Positions 1 through 7,293 of a DNA stretch of 19,375 nt are shown piece by piece. The notes beneath the pieces are model-generated. The model was not told where the DNA came from, searched no databases, and saw only the letters and a list, made by a program, of their open reading frames with translations. The position numbers and the translations under genes are program-made. The DNA comes from an uncultured Eubacteriales bacterium. Its GTDB lineage: Bacteria > Bacillota > Clostridia > Christensenellales > Borkfalkiaceae. How positions within the stretch are numbered: position 1 is the first letter of the stretch; each line of letters starts with the position of its first letter. The stretch spans positions 1 to 19,375 of the forward strand of contig CAJMCT010000007.1 in the NCBI GenBank assembly GCA_905211955.1. Reading direction: 5' to 3'.

Positions 1-31
1 AGATTACTTACGAAATTTTAGAGGCGTTAAT

Positions 32-1315
32 ATGCATATAGAAGTAGTTGATTTTCTTTTTCAATTTGCAATAATACTTATTTCAACTAAACTTTTAGGA
101 ATCTTAATGAGAAAATTAGGACTTCCACAAGTTTTAGGCTTTATAATTGCAGGTATCTTAATCGGCCCTGCAATTTGGGGTTCTATATTTAACCTTAGTG
201 AAGGTTCGGTTTTCCCAATTCAAGACAACCACATTTTATCGGCTTTTGCCGAAGTGGGCGTTATCTTCGTTATGTTTACGGCAGGGGTAGAAAACAACCT
301 TAAAGATATAAAAGAAACGGGCGTGGTATCATTTACCATAGCCATGGGTGGAGTTTTGTTGCCACTTGGCGCAGGCTTTTTAATCGCATATTTATTCCTT
401 CCAGATGCTGGAGTGTTCACTTGGCTTTTCGTCGGCGTTATAATGACTGCTACTAGCGTTGGCATTACGGTAGAAGTTTTAAGAGAACTTGGTAAATTAA
501 AAACTAAGGTCGGCACAGTCATAATGAGTGCCGCTATCATAGACGATATTCTTGGCATTATAGTTTTATCCGTGGTGCTTAGTCTATCGGGCGGAAACGG
601 AAACACTTCCGCCGTATTAGAGTTTATAAATCCCAACAACTCACCCTTGATTTCAGTTGTTTGGATATTTGCGTTCTTTGTATTTGCTATAGGGGTAGGA
701 TATGGGCTATCTAAACTATTTAAGTACATAGAAAAGAAATCACCGCATACGAGACGTATTCCCATTTGGTCTATCGCAGTTTGCTTGCTTTACGCGTTTA
801 TTGCCGAAAAGGTTTTTGGTGTAGCGGATATTACGGGTGCGTTTATAGCAGGACTTGTGCTTTCAACCAATCACTCGTCGGCGGAATACGTAGATAGAAA
901 AGTTTCCATCGCATCGTATACGATATTTGCGCCAATCTTCTTTGCAAGCATAGGCATAAAGATAGGCTTTGAAGGTTTTAATACAAACGTTATAGTATTT
1001 GCGCTCGTATTCGTAGTGGTTGCAATACTTACCAAAATTATCGGTTGCGGTGGCATTGCAAGGGCGTTTAAATTTAAGAATAAAGATGCGTTCCGTATCG
1101 GTATCGGCATGATTGCCCGTGGCGAAGTTGCACTTATCGTGACCGAAAAAGGTATTGCAGGTGGACTTCTTGCCCCTGAGTACCGCGCAATAGTAGTTAT
1201 GTTAGTATTAGTAAGTTCGCTTATTGCACCCATACTACTTAAACTTTTATATAGAAACGATAAAAGCGAAAAACTCCCATTAAACGGCGAGTTGGAGGAA
1301 AGCAAGGTTGAATAA
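32..1315 (+). CDS. CPA2-family cation:proton antiporter (Kef/NapA/GerN-like)
   Basis: A 427-residue polytopic membrane protein, probably exchanging Na+ or K+ for H+ across the cytoplasmic membrane. It has about 12 hydrophobic segments. Seen motifs are a glycine/proline-rich first helix hairpin (GFIIAGILIGP, residues 36-46), an Asp-Asp pair in a mid-protein helix (D171-D172) and an Arg-Gly-Glu in a late helix (IARGEV, 361-366). In the CPA2 family the Asp pair belongs to the ion-binding site and its doubling is associated with electrogenic exchange; whether that holds here is inferred. The protein stops soon after the last helix, so it lacks the RCK/TrkA-N domain of KefB/KefC. The ATG has AGAGG at 20-24, seven bases upstream. 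The 3' end overlaps hslO by 8 bases, suggesting co-transcription. The ion cannot be told from sequence, and the operon promoter lies outside the window. Confidence 0.9.
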   Translation: MHIEVVDFLFQFAIILISTKLLGILMRKLGLPQVLGFIIAGILIGPAIWGSIFNLSEGSVFPIQDNHILSAFAEVGVIFVMFTAGVENNLKDIKETGVVSFTIAMGGVLLPLGAGFLIAYLFLPDAGVFTWLFVGVIMTATSVGITVEVLRELGKLKTKVGTVIMSAAIIDDILGIIVLSVVLSLSGGNGNTSAVLEFINPNNSPLISVVWIFAFFVFAIGVGYGLSKLFKYIEKKSPHTRRIPIWSIAVCLLYAFIAEKVFGVADITGAFIAGLVLSTNHSSAEYVDRKVSIASYTIFAPIFFASIGIKIGFEGFNTNVIVFALVFVVVAILTKIIGCGGIARAFKFKNKDAFRIGIGMIARGEVALIVTEKGIAGGLLAPEYRAIVVMLVLVSSLIAPILLKLLYRNDKSEKLPLNGELEESKVE

Positions 1316-2168
1316 ACTTTATAAAAGCATAGTTTTAGACGGTGATTTAACGTTATCCGTTTTGGACACCACCGAATTAGTAAACGATGCTATAAAAATT
1401 CATAAACTTACCCCACTTACCGCCGCCGCATTAGGTAGGGCGCTTACCGTTTGTACTTTTATGTCAAGCGGTCTAAAAAATAAAAGTGATAGACTTTCTA
1501 TATCTATAAACGGAAACGGTGTTGGTGGAAAGATTACCGTTTGCGGAAACAGTGACCTTGATATTCGTGGAAGCATTGATAACCCTTCGGTTTCACTTCC
1601 CTTAAAAGAAAACGGCAAACTTGACGTTGCAGGTTGCGTTGGAAAAAGCGGAAGAATAACCGTTGTTAAAAGTATGGGACTTAAAGAGCCGTATACGGGG
1701 ACTTCTAATATTATTAGCGGTGAACTTGGGGAAGACTTTGCTTCTTACTTTGCACTTTCAGAGCAACAACCAACCGCCCTTGCAATAGGCGTTAAAATTG
1801 GCAAAGACTTAACTTGCGTTGGTGCAGGCGGTGTTGTATTACAAGCCTTACCAGGCGCAAAAGAAGAAAATCTTATAAAAGCCGAAAATATTGTTAACTC
1901 TTTATCTAACGTTTCTACCGTGATAGAAGAAAAAGGGATAGAAGGGCTAATCAAAGAATACTTTGGGGATATAGAATATCAAGAATATTACCCTAAGTAT
2001 AAGTGTCTTTGCAGTCAAGACTATATAGAAAAACTACTAATCTCACTCGGCAAAGCCGAAGTGGAAGATATTATTAAAACTGAAGGCGCCGTAAAAATCG
2101 GTTGCCAATTTTGTGATAAGGAATACGTATTTACAAAAGAAGATGCCGAAAGAATATTTAGCGAATAA
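1308..2168 (+). CDS. hslO: Hsp33 redox-regulated chaperone
   Basis: A 286-residue cytosolic holdase. In the family, oxidative stress releases a zinc held by four cysteines, and the unfolded C-terminal region then lets the protein bind unfolding clients. Here all four ligands are present as CxC (C233, C235) and CxxC (C266, C269), so redox switching should be intact. The N-terminal core contains the typical GRALT segment (residues 43-47) and a glycine-rich stretch at 172-183. Length is normal for the family. The start is TTG, chosen because GGAGG sits at 1294-1298 nine bases upstream and because residues 1-20 match the usual Hsp33 beginning (KSIVLDG). It overlaps the antiporter gene by 8 bases, and the next gene probably begins inside or just after its 3' end. 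Confidence 0.96.
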   Translation: MNKLYKSIVLDGDLTLSVLDTTELVNDAIKIHKLTPLTAAALGRALTVCTFMSSGLKNKSDRLSISINGNGVGGKITVCGNSDLDIRGSIDNPSVSLPLKENGKLDVAGCVGKSGRITVVKSMGLKEPYTGTSNIISGELGEDFASYFALSEQQPTALAIGVKIGKDLTCVGAGGVVLQALPGAKEENLIKAENIVNSLSNVSTVIEEKGIEGLIKEYFGDIEYQEYYPKYKCLCSQDYIEKLLISLGKAEVEDIIKTEGAVKIGCQFCDKEYVFTKEDAERIFSE

Positions 2169-3861
2169 TAAAGATGGGGGCAAGATTTTACAGTTTGACA
2201 ATTCCCCTAAAATATACGGAAAGTTGGCGCACGAAAGGGCGGAAAGAAACGACCTTTTAGGGGCGCTTTCTTTGGCTTTTTCTTCGCTTAAAAAAGAGTT
2301 TAGCCTTTCCGCGTTAGAAGATATTGCCGATATTTATGCGGATATGGGGCTTTACGAGTATTCTAATAAGTATTGGTTTAAGTTTTTATGTTCTTGTTCT
2401 AAAGAAGAATACGGCACCGTTTATCAAGAACTTGCAATCAACTTTTTCTATCTTGGCGAAAGCACGGTATCTCTTTACTATTTCCAAAAAGCATTAGACC
2501 TTAACGGGCATATAGATAGAGAGGAATTAGACCCGGAAATTATAGATTTTTTTGCAAACAAGTTTAGTAAAAAGAACGCGTTTAGGCTTGTGTATCCCGA
2601 AACCCGTGCGGATTATTCGCAAGTGCTAAAAGACGCAAGGCTTTTTCTAAAAATAGGCGATTTTGAGCGTGCCGAAAAACTTTACGGCGAAATACCCGAG
2701 TGTGCAAAAGAATATAAAGAAGCACTCTCCGAGCATATCGTTTCGGACTTTATAACCGATAAAGACGAAAGTGCCCTAGCAAAAATTAAAACCTACCGCG
2801 AAAAGTTTGGGGACGACGTTTTCGTGCTTTCTAACCTGTCCAGCATTTACCATTTTAGAAAAGACGACGATAAGGCAAACTACTACTATAAAAAGGTGTT
2901 AGAGATAGAGAGTAAAGACTCTGCCGACGACTTAAAAAAGGCAACCACCGCCATAGAACAAGAAGATACAAAAAAGGCGATTTATTTTTTTGAAAAGGTT
3001 ATAAATAAGGACTTTTACGAGCCTAAACTAATATATGTTTACGGACTTTCGCTAATCAACGGTGGAGAGTACGAAAAGGCAAGGGAAGTATTTTATAGAC
3101 TTCTTAAAATAGATTATCAAAACTCTATTTATAGGTATTATTCAAAACTTATAGAAAAACTTATCGAAGGGCAAAAAAGCGCGCAAAAACTGTTGCCCGT
3201 TTTATATGAAGAAGAACTTCCTGAAACTGAAGTAAAGAGAAGAACAAAAAGATTAGAGGACTTAATTAATCTTCCGCCAAAGAGTTGCAACGCGCAACTT
3301 AGAAAAGGCGAAACAAAAGACCTTTTGCGTTGGGGCTTAAAAAATAGAGAAAGTAAAGTGGTTGCGCTAACCACGTTGCTACTTGCGACCGTGCCCGACA
3401 AAGTGTTTGAAAGATATGCAAACTTAGTTTTAACCGACCCGTCTTACGACAAAAGGGTTAAAAAGATGATGGCTAAAGTTTGGATAACCAAGGGTTATTT
3501 TGGCAAAATAGACGTCGTCACCGACCATATGTATATAAAGTTTAGGGCAAGAAAGATGCCGTCTTATAACGTAGAAGGCGGTGAAATGTTCTTCGATACC
3601 TACGTAAACGCACTTTTAACCGTTGCGCTTTGCGGTGAAGAAGAAACTGACAGAGTGGCTTTTGGAGCAGACAAGGTGTTTAAGCGCTTTAAAGATAGCG
3701 ATAAAAAAGATAGACTAAACGGTGACGAACTCTCCGCACTTACCGTGTATCTTTCGGGACTTCGTTGGAGCAAAGACGTAAAACTTTTAAGCAAAGTTTT
3801 CGACGTAAAAAAGGAAAAGTTAGATAAACTCATTTTAGAGTTTGAAGGAGCAAAAAAGTGA
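2143..3861 (+). CDS. TPR-repeat protein of unknown function
   Basis: A mostly helical protein of about 570 residues with several TPR-like helix pairs. From the ATG these lie at roughly residues 95-125, 155-185, 230-260 and 295-330, with the usual small residues, Tyr and a final Pro/Asp-like turn (for example YYFQKALDL). The C-terminal 200 residues are charged and helical without a recognised domain. There is no signal peptide or membrane segment, so it is probably cytosolic and acts by binding proteins. The start is uncertain. ATG 2143 is used here and lies 26 bases inside hslO without a well-spaced Shine-Dalgarno sequence. GTG 2113 is open further upstream, and an AUU at 2185 is preceded by a G-run at 2176-2180. 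The gene overlaps the HEAT-like gene by 4 bases (GTGA), so the two are probably translationally coupled. I do not recognise a named family. Confidence 0.8.
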   Translation: MPKEYLANNKDGGKILQFDNSPKIYGKLAHERAERNDLLGALSLAFSSLKKEFSLSALEDIADIYADMGLYEYSNKYWFKFLCSCSKEEYGTVYQELAINFFYLGESTVSLYYFQKALDLNGHIDREELDPEIIDFFANKFSKKNAFRLVYPETRADYSQVLKDARLFLKIGDFERAEKLYGEIPECAKEYKEALSEHIVSDFITDKDESALAKIKTYREKFGDDVFVLSNLSSIYHFRKDDDKANYYYKKVLEIESKDSADDLKKATTAIEQEDTKKAIYFFEKVINKDFYEPKLIYVYGLSLINGGEYEKAREVFYRLLKIDYQNSIYRYYSKLIEKLIEGQKSAQKLLPVLYEEELPETEVKRRTKRLEDLINLPPKSCNAQLRKGETKDLLRWGLKNRESKVVALTTLLLATVPDKVFERYANLVLTDPSYDKRVKKMMAKVWITKGYFGKIDVVTDHMYIKFRARKMPSYNVEGGEMFFDTYVNALLTVALCGEEETDRVAFGADKVFKRFKDSDKKDRLNGDELSALTVYLSGLRWSKDVKLLSKVFDVKKEKLDKLILEFEGAKK

Positions 3862-4682
3862 TAAAGGTAATTGACGTTGACGGACTTTTCGATAGTTTTA
3901 TATCAGATTTCGTTTATAAAAATATCGGCAAAGTCAAGCCCGAAGAAATAGAAAATAAAATTCCTGAACTCTATATAGAATTTGGTAAAACCCCTTTAAA
4001 AGAATTGGATGGAAAAACCCCTGAAACTTATTATAAAGAAGGGGACGTTAATGAACTTTTAAACGTCTTAAAAAGCCATATAGATAAAGGCGTTTCGGTG
4101 TCCGACTTTTTGTGCGAAGCACTAAGAGATTTGGATAGCGAAAAACAAATCGCAACTGAACTTAAAAATGATAACGAAGAATATACCCTTTATCTTATGA
4201 ATATTTTAAGCGATAAAAACTCGTCTATCTCGGCGGATAGATTTTTAGAGTTTATACTTTGGGATTATTCTATTCCAATAAGAGAACTCGCAACCGAACT
4301 TTTGTCGCAATATCCCCAAAAGGTTTTAGAAAAAATTCTTGCGCAGTTTAAGGAAACTACCGAAGACAAAAAGGCTTGCCTTACCGAGATTTTATCGCAC
4401 GCGCAAAAAGATGATAGGGTTTTCAATGTCTTAATAGAAGAATTCGTTAAAAACCAAGACAAAATTCCGGAGTATGCAAGTTATTTATCGAAGTATGGCG
4501 ACGAAAGAGCACTACCCTTTTTAATGACGGCAATAGAAAGCGAAAAAATCGATTACTCTGATTTTGAAGAACTAAGGTTTGCCATTGAATCGCTTGGCGG
4601 AACTTATGAAAAAGAAAGAGATTTTTCCAAGGATAAGTTGAAAAACAAAATAAAACAAACTAAAAACACTAAAATCATTTAA
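3858..4682 (+). CDS. HEAT-like helical repeat protein of unknown function
   Basis: A 274-residue acidic helical protein. Residues about 125-250 look like degenerate HEAT repeats: paired amphipathic helices with segments such as IPIRELATELL and YGDERALPFLMTAIE, a typical HEAT-type turn. The N-terminal 110 residues are also helical but unassigned. The Lys-rich tail (about 255-274) may be disordered. There is no signal peptide, membrane segment or catalytic motif, so a scaffold or binding role is inferred. The start is GTG with GAAGGAG at 3844-3850, seven bases upstream. It overlaps the TPR gene stop as GTGA. An intrinsic terminator 20 bases after the stop marks it as last gene of the hslO cluster. 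A partnership with the TPR protein is suggested only by coupling and shared solenoid architecture. Confidence 0.78.
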   Translation: MIKVIDVDGLFDSFISDFVYKNIGKVKPEEIENKIPELYIEFGKTPLKELDGKTPETYYKEGDVNELLNVLKSHIDKGVSVSDFLCEALRDLDSEKQIATELKNDNEEYTLYLMNILSDKNSSISADRFLEFILWDYSIPIRELATELLSQYPQKVLEKILAQFKETTEDKKACLTEILSHAQKDDRVFNVLIEEFVKNQDKIPEYASYLSKYGDERALPFLMTAIESEKIDYSDFEELRFAIESLGGTYEKERDFSKDKLKNKIKQTKNTKII

Positions 4683-4702
4683 GAATAAGGCATAAATTAA
4701 GG

Positions 4703-4737
4703 TTTCACGCTCGTATATTAGAGCGTGAAATTTTTTT
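4703..4737 (+). terminator. Intrinsic terminator after the HEAT-like gene, overlapping the next start codon
   Basis: A perfect 10-bp stem (4703-4712 with 4721-4730, arms TTTCACGCTC and GAGCGTGAAA), an 8-base loop and seven T residues at 4731-4737. This is a textbook Rho-independent terminator for the upstream operon. Unusually, the GTG start of the following transporter (4725-4727) lies in its 3' arm and the T-run encodes residues 3-5 of that protein. Confidence 0.9.
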
Positions 4738-5732
4738 ATCAAACGCTTTCGGTAGTTTCAGTGACCGTCGGCTCGATAGTTGGCGCAGGGTTTATTTCGG
4801 GTAGAGAACTCGTTTCGTTTTTCGGAACGGAAAGTTTTATTTTGCCACTTTGTTTGTCCTTCGTAATTTTATCACTTTGTTTTATGCTTTTGTTTTCTTT
4901 TGGACGAACTTCAAACGGCTTAGTAGACCTAAACTCAAAACTACTAAAAACCCCAGCGCCCTTTAATATAGCAGTGCTTATTTCGTCTTTCATATCCGTT
5001 TGCGGAATTTTTGCAGGGCTTGACGCAGTTTATACGCTAAATATTGGGCAAGTAGAAATCCCCGTTTTATCAATAGGGGTGATAGTGTTAGTATCCTTTA
5101 CTTCGGCATACGGAATTTCAGGGGTGGAAAAGGCAAGTTTAATTTTAATACCATTGCTTATTTTTGCCGTCTTTTTCTTAATCTTCAAAAAGGGGAGTTT
5201 TTCTTTTGGCAACACAAAAGAACTTGGCGGAATATCATTTTTTAAAATTCTTCTATACTCTTTTATGAACTGCTTTATAAATCTTCCCGCAATAATAGAC
5301 GTTGCAAAAGGCAAAGGAAAAAATTCATTAAAAGTATCGGCAATAGTTTCTTCAGTTTTACTATCGCTTATGGCTCTTTTTATATTATCTACAATTTCAA
5401 GTGCGAAAACCGAAAGCGCGCAAATGCCACTTTATGAAGCGCTTGGCGGGGTGTATTCTGGACTTTTTGCGACTGTTTTGCTTTCAGCACTAATAACTTC
5501 GGCACTTTCTGCGTACTATCCGCTTTACTCTTTTGCAAAGAGAAAATGGAAGGTAAAAGGCATAATTATTTTAGCCGTTTGTTGTTTTTTATTTTCAAGG
5601 ATAGGGCTAAAAAACATAGTAAACTACGCATACCCCGTAATCGGTGATTTTGGAGCGGTTTATCTTGGCATATGCTTAGTTTATAGGATAAAAAATAGGG
5701 GCTTGAATAAAAATTTTATCAAAAGGCGATAA
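4725..5732 (+). CDS. YkvI-like membrane transporter (LeuT/APC-type fold)
   Basis: A 335-residue hydrophobic protein with about 10 predicted membrane segments. The N-terminal motif GSIVGAGFISGREL (residues 16-29) marks the Bacillus YkvI-like family, related to the amino-acid/sodium symporter superfamily in which the first helix is broken at a glycine-rich substrate site. The substrate is not known. Length is close to B. subtilis YkvI, so the protein looks complete. The start is problematic: an in-frame TAG at 4719-4721 blocks any earlier start, and no ATG occurs until far into the protein. GTG 4725 gives a 15-residue lead before the motif and is preferred. GTG 4761 would cut into the first helix. 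Neither has a good Shine-Dalgarno sequence. GTG 4725 is in the stem of a strong terminator. Confidence 0.85.
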   Translation: MKFFYQTLSVVSVTVGSIVGAGFISGRELVSFFGTESFILPLCLSFVILSLCFMLLFSFGRTSNGLVDLNSKLLKTPAPFNIAVLISSFISVCGIFAGLDAVYTLNIGQVEIPVLSIGVIVLVSFTSAYGISGVEKASLILIPLLIFAVFFLIFKKGSFSFGNTKELGGISFFKILLYSFMNCFINLPAIIDVAKGKGKNSLKVSAIVSSVLLSLMALFILSTISSAKTESAQMPLYEALGGVYSGLFATVLLSALITSALSAYYPLYSFAKRKWKVKGIIILAVCCFLFSRIGLKNIVNYAYPVIGDFGAVYLGICLVYRIKNRGLNKNFIKRR

Positions 5733-5750
5733 TAAGTTTATCCGCTATTA

Positions 5751-5756
5751 AGGAGG
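5751..5756 (+). promoter_or_regulatory. Consensus ribosome binding site of the 42-residue ORF
   Basis: AGGAGG six bases before the ATG at 5763. It is one of the strongest Shine-Dalgarno matches in the window, and it is the main reason for calling the short ORF real. Confidence 0.85.
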
Positions 5757-5762
5757 TAGACT

Positions 5763-5891
5763 ATGGCGAAAAAGAAGAAAAATAAAAATAAGGTAATAAA
5801 ACTTACCGATGAAGAATATGGTAAGTATATCATGGCTTTAAAAGACGAAACACCGCCTAAACTCGTCGAGGAAGCACAGCGTAAAGATTAA
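5763..5891 (+). CDS. Small Lys-rich hypothetical protein (42 residues)
   Basis: A short ORF translating to 42 residues. The N-terminus is strongly basic and Lys/Asn-rich (MAKKKKNKNK). It is followed by a mixed acidic/basic amphipathic stretch (KLTDEEYGKYIMALKD) and a PPKLVEEAQRKD tail. No cysteine, signal peptide or membrane segment is present. The ATG has a perfect AGGAGG six bases upstream, and the TAA is followed within 10 bases by an intrinsic terminator, so it is placed as a real last gene after the YkvI-like transporter (30-base gap). The basic head suggests nucleic acid or ribosome binding, but this is only inference. I do not recognise the family. Confidence 0.72.
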   Translation: MAKKKKNKNKVIKLTDEEYGKYIMALKDETPPKLVEEAQRKD

Positions 5892-5899
5892 AAAAAATT

Positions 5900-5937
5900 G
5901 TTTCTTTGTAAATTTTTTTGCAAAGAAACTTTTTTTT
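5900..5937 (+). terminator. Intrinsic terminator after the 42-residue ORF
   Basis: A 13-bp stem (5900-5912 with 5917-5929, one G-U pair), a TTTT loop and eight T residues at 5930-5937. An A-run lies on the 5' side (5890-5897), so the structure could also work on the opposite strand, but no minus-strand gene converges on it. Confidence 0.88.
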
Positions 5938-5949
5938 ATCAAAGTTTTA

Positions 5950-5958
5950 TGATATAAT
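5950..5958 (+). promoter_or_regulatory. Extended -10 promoter of the GNAT-like gene
   Basis: TGATATAAT, i.e. a TGn extension plus a perfect TATAAT at 5953-5958. At the 17-base spacing the -35 position (5930-5935) falls in the T-run of the preceding terminator and is only TTTTTT, so recognition should rest on the extended -10. The start of transcription is expected near 5965, giving a leader of about 25 bases. Confidence 0.7.
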
Positions 5959-5990
5959 GTCAAAGGCAATAAAAGACAAAGGAAAATTTT

Positions 5991-7133
5991 ATGATTGAAA
6001 TTAGAGAAGTAAAAACGGCAAAACAAAGAAAACTCTTTGCAAAATATCCCGTTATTTTGTATAAAGGCTGTCCTTATTACGTCCCAAGTTTAAGAAGTGA
6101 CGAACTTGCAACCTTTAATCCTAAAAAGAACTTTAGTTTAGAAAAGAACAAATTTAAGGCGTTTTTGGCTTACAAAGATGGCAAGATCGTAGGAAGAATT
6201 GGTGGACTTATCAACTATAAAGATAACGAACTTACCGGAAAGAACTTTATTAGATTTTCGAGGTTTGAGTGTATTGACGATATAGAAGTTTTCAAAGCGC
6301 TCCTTGGCGCTGTTGAAAAGTTCGGCAAAGAAAACGGCATGGATATTATTCACGGACCTTGGGGCTTTAACGATACCGACCGTGAAGGTATGCTTACTTT
6401 TGGTTTTGATAAGAGAAGCACTTATGCAACAAACTACTCTTACCCATATTTTTATCAACGCATGGAAGAATTGGGTTTTGAAGCCGAATCTAAGTGGGCG
6501 GAAAGAAACTTTGTTGTTCCCACTAAGCCTGATGAACGTATGGACAGGCTTGCTGAAGGCTTAAAGAGAAAATATAAACTTACTGACGTTGCTGAAACGA
6601 TGTCTGTTAGAAAAATCTTAAAAAATTACGGCGACCAACTTTTTGAAGTATTAAACGAAGCATATGGACACCTTGACGGATACGTTCCGGTAGAAGGCAA
6701 GGCTCGTGATAACGTTTTAAGCCAGTTTGCGACGATAGTTAATAGAAAGTTTATAAGTTTCTTAGTAGACGATAATGGTGAAGTTGCCGGCTTTGGTATT
6801 TGTTTGCCATCTATTTGCGATGCACTTATTAAACATAAAGGCAAACTTTTCCCGTTTGGATTTATTAGCGTATTAAAGTCTATTTGGTTCACCAAAGACT
6901 TAGAAATGGCGCTTATTGCGATAGGAAGCAAGTACAAAAACTCTGGTATTAACGCGGTAATTATTTCAAGAATAGTTCAAAACCTTGCAAAATACAAGGT
7001 AAAGCACTTAGAATCTAATCCTATGCTTGAAACAAACCACAATATACATAACCAATGGAAGTTTACCGAAAACGAAATTATTAAAAGACGTCAAACTTAC
7101 AAAAAAGAGATTGGAAGTCTTATAGAAGAATAA
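5991..7133 (+). CDS. GNAT-like acyltransferase-fold protein (YghO-type)
   Basis: A 380-residue soluble protein. Residues about 1-175 resemble a GNAT fold, with a central strand-turn segment DGKIVGRIGGLIN (63-75) where acetyl-CoA-binding families have their beta4 region. The conserved-looking GPWGFNDTDREGM segment (122-134) is, from memory, typical of the YghO-type family. A second GNAT-like half (about 190-370) includes NGEVAGFGICLPS, so the protein looks like a tandem or bipartite GNAT. Substrate and activity are unknown and it could be a catalytically inactive fold. AAAGGA at 5978-5983 precedes the ATG. The gene stands alone between its own promoter and terminator, so it is probably a monocistronic unit. 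Confidence 0.78.
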   Translation: MIEIREVKTAKQRKLFAKYPVILYKGCPYYVPSLRSDELATFNPKKNFSLEKNKFKAFLAYKDGKIVGRIGGLINYKDNELTGKNFIRFSRFECIDDIEVFKALLGAVEKFGKENGMDIIHGPWGFNDTDREGMLTFGFDKRSTYATNYSYPYFYQRMEELGFEAESKWAERNFVVPTKPDERMDRLAEGLKRKYKLTDVAETMSVRKILKNYGDQLFEVLNEAYGHLDGYVPVEGKARDNVLSQFATIVNRKFISFLVDDNGEVAGFGICLPSICDALIKHKGKLFPFGFISVLKSIWFTKDLEMALIAIGSKYKNSGINAVIISRIVQNLAKYKVKHLESNPMLETNHNIHNQWKFTENEIIKRRQTYKKEIGSLIEE

Positions 7134-7148
7134 AATAAAGCAAAAATC

Positions 7149-7180
7149 AAAAAACCGCACTTTTGCGGTTTTTTCTTTTT
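7149..7180 (+). terminator. Intrinsic terminator after the GNAT-like gene
   Basis: A G/C core stem CCGCA/TGCGG (7155-7159 with 7164-7168), CTTT loop, extended by six A-T pairs (7149-7154 with 7169-7174) and followed by CTTTTT. The flanking A-run and T-run make it potentially bidirectional. Confidence 0.92.
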
Positions 7181-7198
7181 AGAGTTTAAACTCTAAAA
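7177..7198. repeat. Perfect 22-bp palindrome upstream of the asnS promoter
   Basis: An uninterrupted inverted repeat centred on TTTAAA (7185-7190), with arms TTTTAGAG and CTCTAAAA. It begins in the T-run of the preceding terminator and ends 14 bases before the asnS -35 element. It may be an operator for a dimeric regulator, a second part of the terminator, or chance in AT-rich DNA. Confidence 0.6.
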
Positions 7199-7212
7199 GT
7201 TAGGAAAAATCC

Positions 7213-7241
7213 TTGAAAAAGCCTTTATTATTTGTTATAAT
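7213..7241 (+). promoter_or_regulatory. SigA-type promoter of the asnS operon
   Basis: TTGAAA at 7213-7218, a 17-base spacer and TATAAT at 7236-7241, with a TG one base before the -10 box (7233-7234). Transcription should start near 7248, giving a leader of only about 46 bases. That is too short for a T-box riboswitch. Confidence 0.88.
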
Positions 7242-7293
7242 ATACAAGTATTATTTTAAATAAAAGAAAATCAACACGGAACAGGATGTAATT

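Noticed and set aside
1..41. The end of a gene upstream of the antiporter
   Set aside because: Two frames close in this stretch (TAG at 19-21 and TAG at 39-41), so a preceding gene may end here, but there are too few codons to choose a frame or a product.
5838..6026. A minus-strand 62-residue ORF with a hydrophobic/aromatic composition
   Set aside because: It is produced by the A/T-rich terminator and promoter region read backwards, has no ribosome binding site, and overlaps the end of the 42-residue gene and the start of the GNAT-like gene.
6304..6564. An 86-residue plus-strand ORF within the GNAT-like gene
   Set aside because: Wholly inside the larger gene in another frame, without a ribosome binding site or recognisable family features.
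7177..7198. Calling the palindrome a second independent terminator of the GNAT-like gene
   Set aside because: It has no loop bases, is mostly A/T apart from AGAG/CTCT, and is followed by TTAGG rather than a T-run. I list it as a palindrome instead.
7242..7293. Possible T-box riboswitch before asnS
   Set aside because: The leader from the expected start to the ATG is about 46 bases, far too short for a T-box with specifier loop and antiterminator, and the T-box consensus is not seen.
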